Assembly (NCBI RefSeq): GCF_033343995.1
Contig: NZ_CP137573.1
Span: 5,985,001-6,049,000 of the forward strand
Direction: 5' to 3'
DNA length: 64,000 nucleotides
Source of the DNA: Streptomyces sp. HUAS YS2
GTDB taxonomy: Bacteria > Actinomycetota > Actinomycetes > Streptomycetales > Streptomycetaceae
This document shows positions 59,929 through 64,000 of the stretch, piece after piece (position 1 is the first letter of the stretch; each line of letters starts with the position of its first letter). Position numbers and translations under genes: made by a program. The notes under the pieces were generated by a model. That model saw only the letters and a program-made list of their open reading frames with translations, searched no databases and was not told the origin of the DNA.

Positions 59929-62455
59929 GCCGCGCGTTGGTGTACCGGGTCGCCCGCACCGTCGTCGGGTCCTCCGGCCACGGGTGCTTCGGATAGCGCC
60001 CGCGCAGCTCCGCCCGCACCGCGCGGTACCCGTCCCGCCAGAACGACGCCAGGTCGGCGGTCACCGCCGCCGGCCGGCCGGCGGGGGACAGCAGGTGCAC
60101 CAGCACCGGCACCCCCGCCACCCGCGGAGTCTCCGTCAGCCCGAACATCTCCTGGAGCTTCACCGCCAGCACCGGCCGCTCGCCCGCGTAGTCCACCCGT
60201 ATCCGTGAACCGCTCGGCACCTCGATCCGCTCCGGCGCCAGCTCGTCGAGGCGGGCCGCCTCACCCGTCGCCCACGGCAGCAGCCGGCGCAGCGCCTCGC
60301 CCGCGGCGATGCGCCCCAGGTCCGCCCGCCGCCGGGCCCTCGACAGCTCCGGTTCCAGCCAGTCGTCGACCCGCGCGAGCAGCGCCGCGTCCGACACGTC
60401 CGGCCACGGCACGCCCACCTCGCGGTGCAGGAACGCCAGCCGCTCCCGCAGCTCCGTCGCCTCCCTGCTCCACGCCAGCAGCCCGGGCCCCTCCCGCTCC
60501 AGCCCTTCGAGCAGCGCCTGCCGTACGAGCCCGGGGTCGGCGCCCTCCCGCAGCGGCCGTACCGTCAGCTCCACCGCCCCCAGGCGCTCCACGGACCGGG
60601 CGACCACGTCGCCGTCCTCCCAGTGCACCTCCGTGCCCGAGGACAGCAGATGCCCCGCCGCCGCCCGCGCGGCCTCCTCGTCGACGACCGCCGCGAGGCG
60701 CACCCTGGCCGTGGCACTGCGCGCCGTGCGGTCCGCCACCGCGACCGCCAGCCACGAGGACGCCCGCAGCCGCGAGCCGTCGGCGAGCTCCGCGCCGCTG
60801 CCCGACACCATGAGGAACCCGCCCTGGTCCCGTGCCCTGGCCACCCGCTCCGGGAACGCCAGTGCCGTCACCAGCCCGGCCGCCTCGTCGTCGCCGACGA
60901 CCCGCCGGGCGCCCGCGCCCGCCCCCGCCTCGCCCAGCGCCCGCTCCAACCGCCTGGCCTCCGCCTTCCAGCGCGCCCCGTACCCGTCGCCGCCCCGCCG
61001 GGCCTCCCGCCAGGCGGCGGCCAGGTCGTCCCCGTACTCCCGCGGCGGCTCCTCGCTCAGCAGCGCCACCACCTCGGCCGCCCGCCGCGCCCCGACCTCG
61101 GGCGCGCTGTCCAGCAGGGCGCGGGCCAGCCGCGGATGCAGCCCGAGCCGGGACATCCGTACGCCCCGCTGCGTGGCCCGCCCCTCCGCGTCCACCGCGC
61201 CGATCGCCGTCAGCACCGAACGGGCCGCCGCCATCGCGCCGGCCGGGGGCGCGTCCAGGAGCGCCAGACCGTCCGCAGTCGGATCGCCCCAGCAGGCCAC
61301 CCGCAGCGCGAAGTCCGCGAGGTCGGCGATCTCGATCTCGGGGGAGGGGAACCGGGCCCGGGCGCCGTCCGCCGCCTCCGCCCAGCACCGGTACACCGTG
61401 CCGGGGGCCTCGCGCCCCGAACGGCCCGAGCGCTGCGTCGCCGCCGCGACCGACACCGGTACCGTCGCCAGCGAGCCGAGGCCCCGGGCGTGGTCCATGC
61501 GGGGCTCCCGGGCGAGCCCCGAGTCCACCACGATCCGCACCCCGGGCACGGTCAGGCTGGACTCGGCCACCGAGGTCGACAGCACGACCCGCCGCCGCCC
61601 GCCCGGCTCGGCTCCCCGCAGCACCGCGTCCTGCACCGCCGCGGGCGCGCGGCCGTGCAGCTGGAGGACCTCCGCGTCGACGTCCGCGAGCAGCCCCGCC
61701 GTCCGCGCGATCTCGCCGGTGCCAGGAAGGAAACAGAGGACGTCGCCGTCGTGCGTCGCAAGGGCCAGCCGGACCGTCGCCGCCACATGGCGCAGCAGCG
61801 CCGGATCCACCCAGGTGCCGTGCGCCGGCCTGATGCCCGCGGGCGGCGCGGCGAACCGCACCCCGTAACCGTGCCCCACGCCCGTCGCCCGCACGACGGG
61901 CGCGGGCCCGCTGCCGTCGAGCACCGTCAGGAGCTGCGCCCACGCCTCCGCGTCGCTCGTCGCCGAGGCCGCGATCAGCTTCAGCTCCGGCCGGAGCGTC
62001 GCCCGCACGTCCACCAGGAACGCCATCGCCGTGTCCGCGTCCAGATGCCGCTCGTGGCACTCGTCGAGCAGCGCCACGTCGACACCCGCGAGCTCCGGAT
62101 CGCGCTGCAGCCGTTGCAGCAGGACGCCCGTGGTGACCACCTCGACCCGCGTCGCCGGACCTGACCGGCGCTCGCCGCGCACCGAGAAGCCGACCGCCTC
62201 GCCGACCTCCTGACCCAGCAGCCAGGCCATCCGCCGCGCCGCCGCCCGGACCGCCATCCTGCGCGGCTCGGCCACCAGAACCCGCCGCCGCGGCCCGTCC
62301 CCTATAAGACCCGCGAGCGCGAGCGGCACCAACGTGGTCTTGCCGGTGCCGGGAGGCGCGTACAGCACCGCTGCGCCGCGCTCCTCGAGCGCGCTGAGCA
62401 GCTCGGGCACGGCGTGACGGACGGGAAGGCGGTCGAGTGCGTCGTTTCGGATCAC
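59915..62455 (-). CDS. hrpB: ATP-dependent helicase HrpB (DEAH type)
   Basis: 846 aa. Walker A APPGTGKTT (33-41), AEPRRMAVRAAARRMA (motif Ia), DExH box DECHERH (motif II), SATSD (III), VLSTSVAESSLTVPGV (V) and QRSGRSGREAPG (VI); C-terminal HA2 and HrpB-specific domains follow, ending in AGVPVLVHLLSPAGRPAAVT. It unwinds RNA or RNA-DNA; the exact role is unknown, though relatives act in RNA processing. GTG 62455 is the start. Tail-to-tail overlap of 14 bases with DUF3068. Confidence 0.94.
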   Translation of the reverse strand: MIRNDALDRLPVRHAVPELLSALEERGAAVLYAPPGTGKTTLVPLALAGLIGDGPRRRVLVAEPRRMAVRAAARRMAWLLGQEVGEAVGFSVRGERRSGPATRVEVVTTGVLLQRLQRDPELAGVDVALLDECHERHLDADTAMAFLVDVRATLRPELKLIAASATSDAEAWAQLLTVLDGSGPAPVVRATGVGHGYGVRFAAPPAGIRPAHGTWVDPALLRHVAATVRLALATHDGDVLCFLPGTGEIARTAGLLADVDAEVLQLHGRAPAAVQDAVLRGAEPGGRRRVVLSTSVAESSLTVPGVRIVVDSGLAREPRMDHARGLGSLATVPVSVAAATQRSGRSGREAPGTVYRCWAEAADGARARFPSPEIEIADLADFALRVACWGDPTADGLALLDAPPAGAMAAARSVLTAIGAVDAEGRATQRGVRMSRLGLHPRLARALLDSAPEVGARRAAEVVALLSEEPPREYGDDLAAAWREARRGGDGYGARWKAEARRLERALGEAGAGAGARRVVGDDEAAGLVTALAFPERVARARDQGGFLMVSGSGAELADGSRLRASSWLAVAVADRTARSATARVRLAAVVDEEAARAAAGHLLSSGTEVHWEDGDVVARSVERLGAVELTVRPLREGADPGLVRQALLEGLEREGPGLLAWSREATELRERLAFLHREVGVPWPDVSDAALLARVDDWLEPELSRARRRADLGRIAAGEALRRLLPWATGEAARLDELAPERIEVPSGSRIRVDYAGERPVLAVKLQEMFGLTETPRVAGVPVLVHLLSPAGRPAAVTADLASFWRDGYRAVRAELRGRYPKHPWPEDPTTVRATRYTNARLRRE

Positions 62456-62541
62456 GCGTTCAGTCTCGTACGTCGCCGAGCGGGCCGGAGCTCACTGTCC
62501 ACAGCCCCGGCCCACTCGTACGACTAATAGGTGAGGAGGGT

Positions 62542-63363
62542 TCAGTCGTCGATCCGCTCGCAGACGAAGATCGCCGTGCCCGGGATCAGGTTCCCCCGCA
62601 GCGGGGACCAGCCGCCCCACTCTTGGCTGTTCCACGCCGGCCACTCCGGCTCCACCAGGTCCAGGAGCCGGAACCCGCCGGCCACCACGTCCCGCACCCG
62701 GTCGCCGATCGTCCGGTGGTGCTCCACGTACACCGCGCGTCCCGTCTCGTCCTGCTCGACGTACGGCGTGCGGTCGAAGTACGACGCGGCGACGCTCAGC
62801 CCCTCCGGCCCGGGCTCGTCCGGGAACGCCCAGCGGATCGGGTGCGTCACCGAGAACACCCAGCGCCCGCCCGGCCGCAGCACCCGCCGCACCTCCCGGA
62901 ACACGTTCACCGGCTCCGCGACGAACGGCACCGCGCCGTACGCCGAGCAGGCCAGGTCGAAGGAGCCGTCCCGGAACGGCAGCGCGCCCGCGTCCGCCTC
63001 CACCAGCGGGACCTCCCCGCCGATCCGCAGCGCGTGCTGGAGCTGCCGGTGCGAGAGGTCCAGGGCCACCGGCCGGGCGCCCTGCGCCGCCAGCCAGCGC
63101 GAGCACTGCGCCGCGCCGGCGCCGATCTCCAGGACGTCGAGGCCCTTCAGCGCGCCGGCCGGGCCGAGCAGCCCCGCCTCCGCCTCGTCGAGCCCCTCCG
63201 GCCCCCAGACGAACCGGTCGTCCCCGAGGAACGCTCCGTGGTCGTTCTGGTACTCGTCGGCGTTCCGGTCCCACCAGCCGCGGCTCGCGCGGCTGCTCTC
63301 CGCGTCCCCCGCGTCACGGCGTGTCGCCTCCGCGTCCTCGTCCGGTCCGTGGTCTTGGTTCAT
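62542..63363 (-). CDS. Class I SAM-dependent methyltransferase next to rpsA
   Basis: 273 aa. Motif I VLEIGAGAAQCSRWLAA, motif II PVALDLSHRQL, ADAGALPFRDGSFDLACSAY and FREVRRVLRPGGRWVFSV. A charged N-terminal 25 residues precede WWDRNADEYQNDHG, a pattern typical of this conserved Streptomyces neighbour of rpsA. The substrate is unknown. ATG 63363 has GGGCGAG just upstream. It is divergent from rpsA. Confidence 0.87.
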   Translation of the reverse strand: MNQDHGPDEDAEATRRDAGDAESSRASRGWWDRNADEYQNDHGAFLGDDRFVWGPEGLDEAEAGLLGPAGALKGLDVLEIGAGAAQCSRWLAAQGARPVALDLSHRQLQHALRIGGEVPLVEADAGALPFRDGSFDLACSAYGAVPFVAEPVNVFREVRRVLRPGGRWVFSVTHPIRWAFPDEPGPEGLSVAASYFDRTPYVEQDETGRAVYVEHHRTIGDRVRDVVAGGFRLLDLVEPEWPAWNSQEWGGWSPLRGNLIPGTAIFVCERIDD

Positions 63364-63709
63364 CTCGCCCGTCGTTGTAGTTTGCGCTCAGTGTCGGCCG
63401 TGCCGACTCCCCGGCCGGGTGGCCTGGGGGGACACGACTTGTGCCGGGTTTAGGGCGATCTGCCCCGGGTGTGCGCTTCGCGCATTGACCGTGTCCGGCT
63501 GCCCCCGTATGCTAAAGGTTGCGCTGCGGGCCTGCGCGCCTCAGACGGAGCAGGCCGCGCTCGCAACTGTTGCAGTCCCCTCGGTTCTCGAGGCGCCCCC
63601 CGTTCGTCGGGAAGGCGCTTCATTGGCTGTCCGGCTTCTTCAGTGCGATACGGGCTCTCGGCGTAGCAGTACCTACGACTTTCTGTCCGTAACCGGAGCC
63701 CTTTCCCAC
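63364..63709 (+). promoter_or_regulatory. rpsA upstream region with a housekeeping promoter
   Basis: TTGACC (63485-63490), 17 bases, TATGCT (63508-63513): a good sigma-70/HrdB-type promoter directed to rpsA, with a leader of about 190 bases. The leader contains several short G/C stems but no ribosomal-protein operator I can name. CCGGAGCC (63693-63700) is the ribosome site. Confidence 0.7.
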
Positions 63710-64000
63710 ATGACGAGCAGCACCGAGACCACCGCCACCACCCCGCAGGTTGCGGTCAACGACATCGGTAACGAGGAAGCCTTCCTCGCCGCGATCGACG
63801 AGACGATCAAGTACTTCAACGACGGCGACATCGTCGACGGCGTCATCGTGAAGGTCGACCGGGACGAGGTCCTGCTCGACATCGGTTACAAGACCGAAGG
63901 TGTCATCCCGAGCCGCGAGCTCTCGATCAAGCACGACGTCGACCCGAACGAGGTCGTCAAGGTCGGCGACGAGATCGAGGCCCTTGTTCTCCAGAAGGAG
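63710..64000 (+). CDS. rpsA: 30S ribosomal protein S1 (partial, cut by right edge)
   Basis: First 97 codons. MTSSTETTATTPQVAVNDIG is followed by FLAAIDETIKYFNDGDIVDG and the first S1 domain (VDRDEVLLDIGYKTEGVIPS, RELSIKHDVDPNEVVKVGD). S1 helps mRNA binding on the 30S subunit. The sequence is intact to the window end. The strong promoter and the polA neighbourhood fit the Streptomyces rpsA locus. Confidence 0.96.
   Translation, partial: MTSSTETTATTPQVAVNDIGNEEAFLAAIDETIKYFNDGDIVDGVIVKVDRDEVLLDIGYKTEGVIPSRELSIKHDVDPNEVVKVGDEIEALVLQKE

Overview
The window reads as chromosomal DNA from a Streptomyces or a close relative. It has very high GC with strong third-position G/C, frequent GTG and TTG starts, 4-base ATGA/GTGA overlaps inside operons, and several apparently leaderless TAnnnT-6nt-ATG starts. 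It carries typical Streptomyces genes: a trypsin close to S. griseus trypsin, an ANTAR response regulator, DUF3068 and DUF4184 genes, and polA followed by rpsA.

Positions 1-20632 hold most of an aerobic (9,10-seco) steroid degradation pathway in two parts. The left part (1-3520) carries genes for the last two rings: ipdB (cut by the left edge), ipdA and echA20 on the minus strand, and two short-chain dehydrogenases on the plus strand, sharing a 68-base divergent promoter region with a 20-base palindrome. After about 5 kb of unrelated genes (a methyltransferase, an AraC-type regulator, a small secreted protein and a MarR/MFS efflux pair), the right part encodes ring A/B degradation as two plus-strand operons: hsaE-hsaG-hsaF-kshA-(76-aa Cys protein)-kshB and hsaA-hsaD-hsaC-hsaB-kstD. 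An IclR-type regulator gene lies between them. The same palindrome, TTCCCGCnCAGnGGGAA, stands in front of both operons. KstD and KshAB open ring B, HsaAB hydroxylates ring A, HsaC cleaves it, HsaD splits off the HIP acid, HsaE-F-G turn the C5/C6 product into pyruvate and an acyl-CoA, and EchA20/IpdAB open the remaining rings.

Positions 20642-30777 hold mixed chromosomal genes: an ankyrin/HEAT repeat protein, an HExxH zinc-ribbon protein, a secreted trypsin, a GH35 beta-galactosidase with a divergent AraC regulator, chorismate mutase, an asparaginase and aminopeptidase N. At 30829-32559 is a chimeric protein with a class III (Flp/TadE-like) prepilin signal, a long charged region, a Hint autoprocessing domain and a 139-residue C-terminal tip of lower GC. 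This is polymorphic-toxin architecture, but no immunity gene is adjacent. A decarboxylase and lysine/ornithine N-hydroxylase pair (32742-35536) looks like a hydroxamate siderophore precursor module without a synthetase.

Positions 35541-47335 hold a Tat-exported 5'-nucleotidase, a SIMPL protein, pyruvate kinase, an HTH/LAGLIDADG-like protein, tRNA-Leu(CAA), the ANTAR regulator pdtaR and the branched-chain amino acid transport operon livK-H-M-G-F. Positions 47778-64000 hold a lipoprotein, a second secreted trypsin-like protease, a thioesterase, an FdhF/YdeP-type molybdoenzyme, polA, a 731-base region of degenerate repeats, DUF4184, a secreted lytic transglycosylase, a 46-aa membrane protein plus DUF3068 pair, the helicase hrpB, a methyltransferase and the start of rpsA.
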